64,000 bases of DNA from Malachius bipustulatus (GCA_910589415.1 OU342639.1:10982268-11046267), one strand, 5' to 3'; positions 1-11,690 are shown, numbered from the stretch's first letter. Numbers and translations are program-made. Notes: generated from the letters alone by a model not told the origin.

Positions 1-600
1 CTGTATAAAATGACTGGGTGGTGGTGTGATAAGAATGACCTCGGAGTTGCTCTTCATTCCAGAATATTCTTTATTGATAATTGAAATTACTGGGGATTTA
101 GTAAAAACGACAACGCAAATGTCAAGAAAATGTGAGTTTTCTTCTATTGAAAAGTTTTATTTATTTTTTGAACTAATTTTAATAAATTTTCTCAAAAGGT
201 CGAAGAGAAAATAGCGTCTTCATCTCGCGAAGAATAGCTATTATCCACTCAAACGTTCCAACACTCGCCTGGTTCGTTCTCATGGATAATAGCTCTTAAG
301 TCTTTATCCATTCATAATCTAATAATCATTCTTCGCTCGTTGAATAATATACTATTAAACAATAATATACTATTAAACAACAACGATTATTGTACAACCT
401 ATATGGATCAGAATGTAACTCCTCAGTTCTGTGTTTGAGTTAAAGCCACATACCCGTAGCGTCTATTAAATTATACAATATGTAGTGGATTATGGTACAC
501 ATCTGTTTCTCTGGTTGCCTACTAATCATGAAAAATTACCAGTTTTATACTAAGTACTAGTTCTCAGCTTTCGCATAGTATGTGTAGTGTGTTCCTGACT
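1..600. other. A+T-rich non-coding DNA with short inverted repeats
   Basis: No gene is seen. A perfect 12-bp inverted repeat (AGCTATTATCCA at 236-247, complement at 283-294) is nested inside another (GCGAAGAAT at about 228-236, complement at about 329-337), forming a small stem. An 18-bp tandem duplication (AATAATATACTATTAAAC) lies near 343-378. The only ORF (26-214) has no recognisable domain. Confidence 0.4.
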
Positions 601-1288
601 GATATACTCCAGTTAAATGAACTGTTAAATGGGGAAAGTAGTGCAGTTTTATGAGCTTAGTTTGAAGCAACTTTGGTTTTTTTCAAAATCTTCATGGGTG
701 TCTAGATATTTGACAAAAACAAAATTTCATTAGTTTCTTTACACTGAGATAGCGCTCTAATTATTGGGATTAGAGAGCAATACTAAGGAAAAATGTTTTA
801 AATGATTTTAAAACCAATAAAACGGCGCTATAATTTTCTTTATTTGTCATGCCATTTTCGAGTTATGACATAAATATGTGGTTTTTTAAGTGTAAAAATC
901 GTCCTAACTTCTTATTTTTAGGAAAAACCATATCGAGTTTTATATCGTCGTACTTATTTAGAAAAAAAGACATATCGAATGATGTCATAGAGCCAACTAT
1001 GACTTACATTTAAAAAAACACAAGTTTATGTCGTAACTCGAAAATGACAGAACAAATAAAAAATATGTAACGCCGTTTTATTGCTTATAAAATCGTCTCA
1101 AATGTTTTCCTTTACGACTTTTCTCTAATCATAATAATAAGACTGCTATATTTTTTATTATTATTTTTTTTTAAAGAGGGAGCATCGGTCTTAACTGTGT
1201 AGGTATATAAGACATAGTCGCTCCACTCTGGTAATTTGACTTTGAGCACGAACTCTTCAGCCACACACACTTTAAATTAATATATGTA

Positions 1289-3158
1289 CAGTGTGACCCA
1301 TTTGTTCTTGAAACACCCTGTAGAATCTTAATTTATGGTGCGATTTAAAAAAAAATTCTTTTAAATCATAGAGCTTGATAAACTATATTTTGGGAGCAAA
1401 AAGCCTCATTCCTACAAAATTCAAGGCCTACTAGATCAGTGTTTACTTGTAAAATCTCAAAAATTCATATTAGCGATTTTTTTTTGAAAAAAACTGGCCA
1501 CGGGATTCACCAGCCCTCGAAACGGTACTGTACTAAATTTTATTGAAAATGTCAGAGTAAAAGGGATCTTGTAGTTATTTTAGAAATTCATAATAATACT
1601 CCGAATTTTCATAAATTAATTTGAAAAAGGTCAAAAGCTATCATAAGTAAAAATTAAAATTAAAAAAAGAAAAAAAAAGAAAAAAAAAAAAAATAAATAA
1701 ATAAATAAAAAATTATAATTAAAAAATTAAAGTACCTACATTATCACCAACTAGACGTACCATTTCTATTTTGTCTCTCTTGATCTTTTCGAATTGAATT
1801 GAATTGAAGTGTGGGTTGGGTTGGCATCGGAATTACCATTTGCCACAGATTTTTGAAGATGAGGACCTGATTATAGGGAAATACCAGCTGTCCGCAGACA
1901 GCTGACCAAGGCATCGAGAACTTTTTTTTCTTGGGTGGCCAAAAGTGTAGTGATATTGGTTGGCAAGGGAATGTTGCATTTAATTAGACTCTTATAAAGT
2001 TCGGCAGTAGGAAGAGGGTGATTTGAGCAGGAAAAGAAAATATGGTTTAAGTCGGCAATTGACTGGCCGTCACAATCACATATGTCGGTGTCGGACATTC
2101 CAATCCTATGAAGGCGATATGGAAAGTTTCCGTGATTTAGTTTAAGTCTTGTTACTGTAACACTGTAATGTCTGCTAACATTGTAGTCTGACAGATGGGG
2201 TATGTGCTTTGGTAATGAGGGATGAATTTTGCAGTAGTGATTTTGTGAGTTGTTCACAAAGTTATCCCATTGTTTGGCCCATAGATTCCAGGTTTCTTTT
2301 TTCGAGGCAGAGATGAGGTCTTCAAGCTGACACTTTAGAGAAATTTCTGAACGGTTCACTGCTTCTTTAGCCAGTTTGTCAGCCATTTCATTACCTGGGA
2401 TACCTGTATGTCCCTTTACCCAGAGAAAAGTGATTCGTCGTCCCTGCAGTTTCGCTTCATATACGAGTCTCCTTATGTTGCATAAGCAGACGGATGATGC
2501 AAAACTGACTATCTTCCTGTTTGTGATGGCCTCAACGGCAGATCTGGAGTCAGAGATAATCAATGCGTTGACATTGCGGAAATTATTGGATAGATGCTCC
2601 AAAGCGTGTTCAATGGCAAAGAGTTCTGCAGAGAAAATTGAGCAGAAATCTGGTATTTTTTCTTGGATAATTATTCTGTTGTGGGAGTAGATAGAATATC
2701 CAGTCCCAAGAGCGCTTTTGGAGCCGTCGGTGTAGATCTCAAGGAAGCCGGCATGGCGGTCTAAAATAGAGCGAAAAAGAGTCAGATTGAAGGAGGAAAT
2801 CTCTGAGTACAATGGTATAATTGCAGTCGGAAGTGAAAATTCGGAGTTCTATTATGAATTTCTAAAATAACTGCTAGACCCTTATTACTCTGACATTTCC
2901 AATAAAATTTAGTACAGTACCGTTTTGAGGGCTGGTGAATCCAGTAGCGTGCACAGTTTTTTTCTAAAAAAATCGCTAATAAGAATTTTTGAGATTTTAC
3001 AAGTAAACACTGATCTAGTAGGCCTTGGATTTTGTAGGAATGAGACGCTTTTTGCTCCCAAAATATAGTTTATCAAGCTCTTTAAAAAAAAAATTCTTTA
3101 AAATCGCACCATAAATTAAGATTCTACAGGGTGTTTCAAGAACAAATGGGTCACACTG
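1289..3158. mobile_element. Tc1/mariner-type element with 323-bp inverted termini and a captured LINE segment
   Basis: Termini CAGTGTGACCCATTTG at 1289 and its complement ending at 3158 are flanked by TA on both sides (1287-1288, 3159-3160), as for Tc1/mariner superfamily insertions. The inverted arms run 1289-1611 and 2834-3158 and stay similar throughout. No transposase is present. The interior is a LINE RNase H segment plus an A/T-rich stretch (about 1660-1735). Its class is inferred from the termini and TA duplication alone. Confidence 0.75.
1871..2850 (-). pseudogene. RNase H and C-terminal domain of a non-LTR retrotransposon (fragment)
   Basis: An open minus-strand frame of about 325 residues. 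RNase H comes first: EIYTDGSKS (first Asp), SAELFAIEHALEH (Glu), ALIISDSRSAVEA (second Asp) and WVKGHTGIPGNEMADKLAKE (His and last Asp), so the catalytic set is complete. It is followed by a C-terminal region with a Cys/His pattern (CDCDGQ, then HIFFSCSNHP) typical of R1/I-group LINE ORF2 ends. The frame begins abruptly with no reverse transcriptase, and a stop lies upstream at about 2850. There is no start codon of its own, so it is probably not expressed as a protein, although it has no internal stop. Confidence 0.85.
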
Positions 3159-3456
3159 TATTTGCCTTTAAAATCTTCGATCGCTTGTTTTACTTTTCAC
3201 TGACAAGACTGCTATATCAGTATAAAGAAATTCCCGGAATTTACTTTATGTTAAATATCTAGGAACCCATGGAGATTAAAAAAAAAAAACAAAAACAAAA
3301 GCTTTTTCGAATTAAGCTCATAAAGCTGCACTACTTTCCCCATTTAACCTTTCCTCTAACTGCAGTAGTTTACGAGATCCCTGTACTAAACATTGAAAAA
3401 AAAAACTCACCCTGTGTATGATATATGATATATGATAGTTACATTTCGAGTCTGTG

Positions 3457-3664
3457 GAGCCATTTTTCAGAAAATCGGGAAAAAGTTTTCAATATGTAGT
3501 GTCATTTTTGTAATATAGCCTTGGCTGTGACTCTAAAATTGGATATTTTTCAATTTTCAACGTTTTTGTTTGTTGTAATTTTAGTTCTTTTAAAGTCAAT
3601 GCAATTACGAAAATGATAACACAAAATGAAAAATTTTCCCAGTTTTTCTCGAAAATGGCTCAAC
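3457..3664. repeat. palindrome with ~60-bp arms
   Basis: The left arm (3457-3517) contains GAGCCATTTTTCAGAAAATC. The right arm (3604-3664) is its diverged complement (GAAAAACTGGG and TGAGCCATTTTCGAG when reversed). The loop is about 85 nt. The arms match at roughly three quarters of positions by eye. Confidence 0.6.
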
Positions 3665-3679
3665 AATAATTTCAAGCTT

Positions 3680-4840
3680 TTTAATCCTAATAAATGAAAT
3701 ATCTAAGATTTCTCTTTAACATAATTAAGGGGGCCAATATTTAAAAATATATTCCTGACTAGCATGACAGATGGACAGAGGAAAACTCGAGAAAAGGAGT
3801 TTTTGGGAGTTTTTGGGAGAAAAGGAGTTTTTGCTACATCAAATTTAATCGTGAGCCAGTTCCAATAAGGATTCCGCGGTGTCCTTTCCTGCATCGTACT
3901 CCTAACCTCATTTTGCTTCTCCGTGTCCAGTTTAAGGGCATTACGTAAAGTAGGTAGGTACTGCAAAACTTGTAAAGTTGGGTGAAGTCTAACATTCTGA
4001 AAAAAAATTGTCGACGCTTTACCCCACTATACAATCTCAGTCAGGGTTAATTTTTCTCTAGTTAATCAATTTATTTTAGGTTGTCTCAATTTTTTAAGCT
4101 CTAGAAAAAGTATATGATGGCGTCAAATTTTTTATTTTCGAAAATTCTTTTTTTTTTAATATTGCTTCCCCAGCGTCATAACAACCTACATCTGGTGAGT
4201 TGCCTAATAATATAGTTTGATTTTTTTATAAAATCATATAATTTTGTTTTACTTAACCAAAACTAAATAAGTGACTTTCCTAAAGTACCTATACTGCAAC
4301 AAACACAAGTCTAATCTGTGGGTGTGTATATATAGTTAATTTAGAGTATAGGCATATTATATTCACATTGAGATAATTTTCGGTTGTAGAAAAAGTATTG
4401 TGTACAATAAACTCCTTTAAACTCTATTTTTTTGTGTACTTACCTTTCTCGATTTAATTCTATCGCTGCGTCACAGGCTGAAGTTGACAGACGACATACA
4501 GCGTGAGTCTATATAAAGTTCCCATAATTTCAATTAAAATAAAATGAGCGATTTTCGAATCAAATCCAAGCATCCCTCGATTTTTTTTGCTAAACCTTCA
4601 CGTTTTTCGCAACCCTTGAGGGTTGCAGGTACCCCTCAAAGAGGTACCTGAGTGAAATTGATCAATTTGAAGGGGGTCGTGTTACATGTCATTTGAAAGG
4701 TAATTAAATTCTCTGCTCAGCAAAAATGAATATTTTGGATTTTGATCGTTATTTTTTATTTATCATATCATTTGATATTTTTTTTGTATTTTTCTTTATT
4801 AAAATTAAATTCATTTTACAATAAATGAAATTTTTGAAGG
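3680..4840. other. non-coding DNA with small duplications and twin hairpins
   Basis: No gene is seen. GAAAAGGAGTTTTTGGGAG is locally duplicated at about 3792-3833. A ~55-bp stretch at 3838-3895 recurs near 27890-27945. Two adjacent hairpins lie at 4609-4650: GCAACCCTTGAGGGTTGC, then CAGGTACC, a 9-nt loop and GGTACCTG. Confidence 0.4.
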
Positions 4841-6840
4841 ATTAAGGAGATAGAAAAGAAACATCACATTATAAATACAGTCATTTCATTTATTTAATAT
4901 CATCTATATACAATTTTGTTACAAACGCAAGAAAATTCTGAGTACTAAACAGTACAAATAAGAATAAATCAAACAATGTACATTAAATTGGCACCAAACA
5001 ACCAACAAATGTTCATTTAATTAAAACTGGCATAATATAAATAATCACGAAGGGTGGATCAATAAATAATCTGAAAGTTAATTCAGGAAAAAATTGCACT
5101 TAAGACTAAAAACTACTAAAAAGGTAAAAAGTCGTATCTATGTTGCCTACAACACTGTTGAGATAAATCTGAGAAGAAAAATACTCTAATTGTTCCAATA
5201 ATTTTTAATTATCTAATTAATGAAAAATGACATAAATTCTTGACATATAAAAATAAAGTGTGAGTAAGTGAATCAGAGAAAAATTAAACATTCGATAAGA
5301 TAATAATTCTTTTATAACATAAATCGTTAAAAATAGCAACAATTTCATTATAATTCTTATTTCGTAATATGTTTGTGTTGAGGCAATTCGCTATAAAGCT
5401 ACTAATAACAGAGTAGATGAAGAGTAGCACGAAAGTTTCTAGATCCTAAAAATTTTTTTCTTCAACCACCAGTCTGCAAAAATATAATAAGCAGAAATCT
5501 ATTTTTTTTACAATTTTTTGCTGTTACGAAATATATGCACCAATAAGAAATGAAAAAGTTGAACTATTATGGAAAAAATGAAAAATTGTGTATAGGAATG
5601 ACATAATAGCTCAAAAATAAAACCAGGTATGACAGAAAAACTTCTACGAGGTCGATCAATGTTCAAATACAAATACAAACAAAAAAAACCTGAAATTATC
5701 TATTCCAGCTCCGAAAATTATAAAAAAGTGCAAAAAATTAGGAATGAAAAATGTGTTATGATAAATGAATGAAAAGTATTTTGATTAAAATTTAACATTA
5801 AGTGAATTGAAATGAATATTTTAATGCTCAGATAAATCTCAACAGTAAGGCTGTCATTATTTTTTGGTATATAGCACTTGAAAACAATTAAGAAATAATA
5901 TAAATAGATAAAATATTGGAAAACAAACGACAGATACGACGTTATAGGGGTAAAGGTAATTTTTTATACAATCTAAGTACAGTTTTAAAACTTATAAAGA
6001 GCACAAAGGGAACAAAGTAAATAAATGTAAATGGTAAACATTTAAGTAAAATACTTTGTGTATATGTAATATTATTTAATTAATTAATGTATATAAAACT
6101 GGCCACACAATACAAGTGAAATAATGAGAGGTGACACGATAGGTGAAAATACGAAAAATATTTATAACAAATGGATAACAATAACAAATAACTACTTAAA
6201 AATATAAAACAAAGGAGAAATGCTATATAATAATAATATTAATAATAATAATAATAAAAATAATAATATTAATTATTATTATTATTTAAAAATATGAAAC
6301 AGAAATTTTATCTCTATTAAAACCTCGAGTTGTATTTACATATGGTACAATTTCCATTAAAATATTTCACTAATACATTTACCTTAAATATTATTAAACA
6401 TATCATTATATACGTTTGCAATTTATTTCGATTTGATATACAAAAAGGAACATGTACTTCACGAGATACAAACTCGTTTTTAATATAATAATTTTATTTG
6501 GTAATTATGGAGGACTTCTCGATCTAATTACATCATTTTAATTGATATGTTACATTATTATTTCTTTGGAATTGGAAATTTATCCACCAGCATGGAAACT
6601 TCAACCTGACAAAATTCAATAATTATGTTAATAGTATTATCGGTCTCGGTAGTTCACACCATTACCTGAAGGTATTTATAATATACCTAACCACAGAGAA
6701 GGTGCAGATGCAGTTATGTAGAAAGAACTGGTCACTGCTCAGGACTACAAAGCCGAAAGCTTTAAGGCCAGAGACGTTCTTAATAATTTTCCTGCGTTCT
6801 TGCTCAAAAAGCAGACCGCGTAAATGAAAGCATGATGGTT
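4841..6840. other. very A+T-rich DNA without recognisable features
   Basis: No gene or transposon is recognised. An (AAT)n/(ATT)n microsatellite around 6229-6287 is nearly palindromic. The low G+C and absence of ORFs fit neutral intergenic DNA. A very long svp 3' UTR is conceivable but unsupported. Confidence 0.35.
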
Positions 6841-6844
6841 TAGA

Positions 6845-7445
6845 GAACTCGAGGACCAAAATTGTACCAATAAAATTCTGCTATTAGAAAAAACTTGCCA
6901 AGCTCCAAACAGTCTTACAGTGAGAGGTAGACAAGAGCGTCACAATTGACGATAATAGTGCCCAAAATTTTGTTATTGTGCTTTTCATCCAAAATATGAC
7001 ATGAAATGATAATAAAAACAGCTCGTAAGAGTCGTAAGTCCAGGAGTAAATTTTTATGAAAATTTTTGCTGCAAATTTTTTTTTTTTCAAAAGTTACAAG
7101 AACGAAAATTTGATCTCGAGAATGAAAGGAGAGAGAGCGAGAGAGAGAGAGAGAGAGAACTCGAGGATAAAAATTGTTTCAAAATTCTGCAAAAAAATTT
7201 TCCCAGCTCCAAATACTTAGTTATACAATGACAGATATAGTCAAGTTGTAGTAACAAGAGCGTCACAATTAAAGCGTCACAATGGACGAAAATGGTGCCC
7301 AAATTTTTTTTTAATATGCTTTTGATCCAAAATATGACATCATGAAATTATAATAAAAAACAGTCCACGAGTAAGTTTTTAACAGAATTTATGTTGGAAA
7401 AAATGTTTTGTTGAACTCAAAAGTTACAAGAATGATCTTGTGAAT

Positions 7446-7487
<42 letters not shown>

Positions 7488-7790
7488 TTGAGGACCAAAA
7501 TTCTACCAAAATTTTGCTATGAAATTTTTTTTTGCCAAGCACCAAATAGTCGTACAATGAGAGAAAGTCACGTTGTAGTAACAAGAGCGTCACAATTGAC
7601 GACAATGGTGCGTAATTGTTTTTTTTTTTTTCTGTGCTTTTGATCCAAAATATGACATCATGAAATAATAACAAAAAACAGCTCGTAAGTCTAGGAGTAA
7701 ATTTTTATCAGAATTTTTGCCGCAAAAAATATGTTGTTGAGCTCAAAATTTACAAGAATGAAAATCTGACTCGTTAATGGAAACTGGAAA
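6845..7790. repeat. three tandem copies of a ~320-bp repeat with (GA)n tracts
   Basis: Units start at about 6845, 7158 and 7485, each with GAACT(C/T)GAGGA. The shared order of blocks is CAAGAGCGTCACAATTGACG, CCAAAATATGACAT, AACAGCTCGTAAG, AGGAGTAA and a GA run (7128-7159 and 7450-7484). The third unit lacks the final GA run. Small ORFs in the GA runs are composition artefacts. Confidence 0.8.
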
Positions 7791-9252
7791 CAGCTGATTT
7801 TTTTTTCATATTATACGCATCTCTATAAGGGGTGATTGATAATTAGGTTAGGGGGTGATTCCTTTTTGAAAATTAGGGAGATTTTTAAATTTAAAATAAA
7901 TCAAGACGAGGAAAAAATGATTTAATTTTAAGTATTTTAATTTAGATTTGTAAAGGGTAGAACTTTTTTAAGAAATAATTAAATTTGAAATAACTTTTTC
8001 CCTTAATCATTAAGTTTAAGAAAAAAGTCACGAGACACTTTTTTGATTTTGAATAAATCAAACTACCTATCCAAAATACATTTTCGAATGCCTGTACAGA
8101 AAATTACGTGCGCGAAACAATTTCTAGGGGGGCTTTTCTACCTCTTAAAACAGTAGGGTAAAATTAACAAACCATCCACTGACTGCAAGTCTTCTCAATA
8201 GCAGACAGCGTCTACCCGATTTTTTCTTTTATCTGCTCATTCTGTATTTAAGAAAAAAATAAAAAAAACTTATTTTTTGACACCCCCTTCAAAGGGTCGT
8301 ATCTCAAACAGGAGAGAGTCGAATTATTTATTTTCATTTGAAAAACATTTTCATTTTTTCAACTAGGAATCTAAATTTTTTACACTTAATTAAGTATAAT
8401 AAAAATCACCCTGTATACATATAGTAAATGACAGCAACGCCCTTAATTATTTTTCTACATTCTTAATCGAAAATCGGTCTCTATATAGAATTTAAAATAA
8501 TTCCTGTAGAAATTTCCAGCAGTAAAATGTTATAAAAATCTGGTGGCAAGAAAAATATATAAGGTGAGTTCCTGTTCAGTAATGAACTTTTGAATTATTA
8601 TTATTTTTTTTTGACTTATAGGAAGTTATTACCAGCAATGCGGTCGAATCGGTATAAAGCCTGGTTAAATTAATTTTGTGTAACTCTGTCTATTATGTTA
8701 CTATTTCTGTTTATTCTGTTGTTATTTTTTGTTGCTTAGTTTGACGCGCACTGTTCACCAATTTTTTCTTACGAGGTGACTTATCGGCTGCGTCGTCGTG
8801 GCCCAGTGTATTGGAAGAAGAGAACGAACGTCGTCGTGATCGCGATCGATTCGGAATAGTTACTTGTTATTATTATCAAATGCCAAAGGGGTGGATCATC
8901 TTGTGATTGTGAAGTTGGTGTATATATTGTGTGAGGGCCCTTCGAGCATCTGGATCTCCTAGAATCGGGGTAAGTCGATGACGTCAATTCGTTTGTTTAA
9001 ATGGTGAATTCCATTAAATTAAAATCATTTACATTAGTGTTCGTATTATTTTGTTATATTTTGTTAAAACTACTAATCGGGTAGGTTACATTCGTTCTTC
9101 AAGCCGAGGATATAGTTGAATCGCAGTCATTTGAAATAGTCATTTTCTACTTAATTTTTTTGAAATTTAGTAGACAAAAATATTGTTAAAATATTTCATT
9201 AATAATAATGAACAATCTTATCGCTTTTTATAGATGTACAGGTCGACACATC
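7791..9252. other. non-coding DNA; possible 5' exon near 8770-8968
   Basis: No coding gene is supported. A compositionally distinct, more G+C-rich stretch (about 8770-8968) ends in GGGGTAAGTCG, a good splice-donor match, and could be an untranslated plus-strand first exon. A CACCCTGTATA motif at about 8410 resembles ends of insect MITEs. The rest is A+T-rich. Confidence 0.25.
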
Positions 9253-9255
9253 TAA

Positions 9256-9995
9256 AGCCTTGTCCACACCGAAAGCAACACATAGGAACATTCTGTTTAT
9301 GTTGCTTGTTCCTGGAACTTGTTTCTGAATGTTGCCAAAAGTTTATTTAAGTTCCTCATTGTTTATGGTTGCAGCAACAAAAGTTCCTATAAGTTGCTTG
9401 TTTCCATATTTAGCGGCAAAGATCAAAGAAAATATAGAAACATTGGTAAACATTTTTTGTTTCTCAACGGTATTTTTATCAGTGTGGACACGTTGTTGCT
9501 TGTTCCCAAAGCTGGAAACTTGCGTCGTGAAGCCGTCGCGTAGTTGCCGAAAACATCAGCTAATACCTTGACTTCGTTCAGTATATTATAATAGTAAAAA
9601 AACATTAATTAATAATAAAAATACCTAATGCCGTTTAAATGGACGACAGAAAATATAATGTGACGTATGACACCATGTGTCTTTCTGTCTAAAAGACTTC
9701 GTCTACTCCAACATTTACGGACTCGTTTTTTGTGTTTTTGTAAAATAATTACAATTGCAGCTGCTGTTGCCTGTAAATCTTTTTCGTCGTACCACATTGT
9801 TTAGAAACATACACTGCACTGGTGTAGACACAACGTTTCCTGTTGCGGCAACACAACGAAACATTCACAAAACTGAATTACCTTGGTGTGGACAGAATGT
9901 TTACGGAACTTTTGCTGTTGTTTCTGTTTCCATAAACAGGTTGCGGCAACCAGCAACAAAATGTTCCTCTGTGTTTCTTTGGTGTGGACAAAGCT
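9256..9995. mobile_element. non-autonomous PIF/Harbinger element
   Basis: Inverted ends of about 40 bp: AGCCTTGTCCACACCGAAAG on the left, and the complement of TTTCTTTGGTGTGGACAAAGCT on the right. They are flanked by the 3-bp duplication TAA (9253-9255, 9996-9998), the size expected for PIF/Harbinger. Subterminal GTTGCTTGTTCC and GTTGCGGCAAC motifs recur. A minus-strand frame at 9609-9797 reads KKRVRKCWSRRSLLDRKTHG, resembling the basic N-terminal region of HARBI1-like transposases. The rest of the transposase is absent, so the element is not autonomous. Confidence 0.75.
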
Positions 9996-9997
9996 TA

Positions 9998-10735
9998 AGG
10001 TGGCCGCTGAGAGGCGCAGATCGAGAAGCGAGAGGTTTTTAGAAAGAAAGCGACATATTCAAACCATGCCTGTGGTCGGTACACTGAGTATCAAAGTTCT
10101 TGACTAAAAAAATGAATTTTCTGTAATTAATGTTAAAATACGGAATTTTATTACTTTAGTAACGACTTTTGTATCACGACTTTGGCCAAAAAGTATTTTA
10201 TTTTTAATATATGAAGATGCGGTCACCATAATTCACAACTCACGAGCACGAGGTTTAGCTCAATATTTTTGAACCACGCTGCACTATTTGAATAGAGAAA
10301 TGCTGGGTTGTCAAGTTGACAGTACGGTCCGATTTTACATTTAAATAAAACCAAAAAGATAACAAAATTATTATCGAACGCTCCCTTTGCTCTCTTCGCT
10401 AGTCCACATTGACTTGACGAGTACTGACATACCTATTTAATTAATAAATAAGCGTATTGGAAAAGACGGCGATTTAAATTATTTGATTGACTTGCCGAAT
10501 TAATGACTCAAAAACACCTCTATTAATGAATTTATAAACAATACGTTTTTTATATGCTGATAAGGTAAGACAGTACCGAAATTACTATTATCTGGTGCTT
10601 TTTAGTTTCTTTTGTCATTTCAATTGACTTTGCATAAAGTCTTAACCTGTCTGCATGGATAGTAAAATTCGTTAAATCTGACAAACTTGAAAATTAAGCC
10701 ACTCCCCAAAGGCTACTGCGCCACTGGCCACCTTA
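9998..10735. mobile_element. possible second inverted-terminus element abutting the Harbinger
   Basis: AGGTGGCCGCTGAGAGGCGCAG at the left and the complement CTGCGCCACTGGCCACCT at the right form ~20-bp imperfect inverted ends next to TA dinucleotides. No coding region is seen inside. It could be coincidental, as the arms are short. Confidence 0.3.
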
Positions 10736-10739
10736 CGTG

Positions 10740-11690
10740 TGTCAAGCTGTACCTTCTTAAAGCAGGTATTTATTTTTAAATAAAATTATCGGATTTTTAT
10801 TATTATATTCGGACAATAGTATGTAGAATTCTTTGTTTTGCCTCGAATTTGTGCTGACATGCCAAGTAAGTCGTTTGTAAAGAAGGGCTAGTCACATCTT
10901 TCGAATTTGCAGATGGCTGATCCTTATTTTAACTGAACAGTTCCAAAATTCAAACAATGATAATTAAAAAAATTCTCTGAATGAAAATAGTTGACTTACA
11001 ATAATTAAGAAAGAACTGCAAGTTTAAAATGGTACCGAAATTATTCTAAAAAAAATTCCCAGCTCTTAATAGTTATGATAAGAAAAATTCAAGTTCTATT
11101 ATTATAGTTAAGAGATTGTCCATAGTTATTCCTCATCCTCGTATATTTGCACTCTTACGACAGTAGCCTCCTGGGCTACAAAACCTTAAATACAAGACCG
11201 TAATTATTTTTCTACGTTCACGTTCCTGATCCTAAATGCGTGACTCCATAAATAAAAACAGCTCATATTATGGTAATTGATAGGAGTAAATTATTTCCTC
11301 TTAATTTTCAAGACGTAAGGACTTCCCTATTTAATATTTAAGCCAGATTAAGCTATATTTTCAGGTAACTGGTAAGTTTATTAAATGTCTCAATTAAAAA
11401 AAAGATACATGCTTTCACGTTATTATTGTTTAAGTCTGAGTTAATGAAAACGGAAAACGTATTAATACTTGAAAAAAAATCCTCGAGCTAGCTGTTTTAT
11501 TGAATTTGTTCCTGTTAAAATTTCCACGCTGTATATACATATATTATTGAACATGAACGAATTTAATTCAAAATAAATCGACTTAAATAATTAATTAACC
11601 AAATTTAAATATGATGTAGGTACCTAAAGTAACAACAACTGAGTAATATGTAAGTTAAGTGGTATATAAGCCAGAGACCATGTTTGATTT
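10740..11690. repeat. non-coding DNA with a diverged fourth copy of the 6845-7790 repeat
   Basis: Between about 11010 and 11460 the block order of the GA-repeat unit recurs in diverged form: AAAATGGTACCGAAATTATTCT, CCCAGCTCTTAATAG, AAAAACAGCTCATA, TAGGAGTAAATTA and GTTAATGAAAACGGAAAACG. The GA tract is missing. Nothing else was recognised. Confidence 0.45.

Larger units (their letters stand above)
1152..3204 (-). mobile_element. SINE copy (5'-truncated), interrupted by the 1289-3158 element
   Basis: The two parts, 1152-1286 and 3161-3204, match the SINE at 59554-59804. Shared blocks include GGAGCATCGGTCTTAACT, GTCGCTCCACTC and TCGCTTGTTT. On the minus strand it ends in an A-rich tail (T-rich on plus at about 1152-1172). 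A 13-bp direct duplication, AAGACTGCTATAT, flanks it at 1139-1151 and 3205-3217. The tRNA-like head of the 59.8-kb copy is missing, so it is 5'-truncated. Confidence 0.75.
607..3365. repeat. long fold-back element, split by later insertions
   Basis: Arms at about 607-900 (left) and 1000-1138 plus 3218-3365 (right) are reverse complements. The outer arms share, for example, TTAAATGGGGAAAGTAGTGC at 628-647 with its complement at about 3333-3352. The inner arms share the motifs TCATTTTCGAGTTA / TAACTCGAAAATGA and CAATAAAACGGCG / CGCCGTTTTATTG. If 1139-3204 is removed, leaving one copy of the 13-bp duplication, the arms become continuous at roughly 290 bp each around a loop near 900-1000. No coding capacity is seen. 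This is the oldest layer of the nested structure. Confidence 0.75.

Noticed and set aside
7417..7674. ORFs rich in SLSLSLSL or RERERE
   Set aside because: Produced by the (GA)n microsatellite; no real protein signal.
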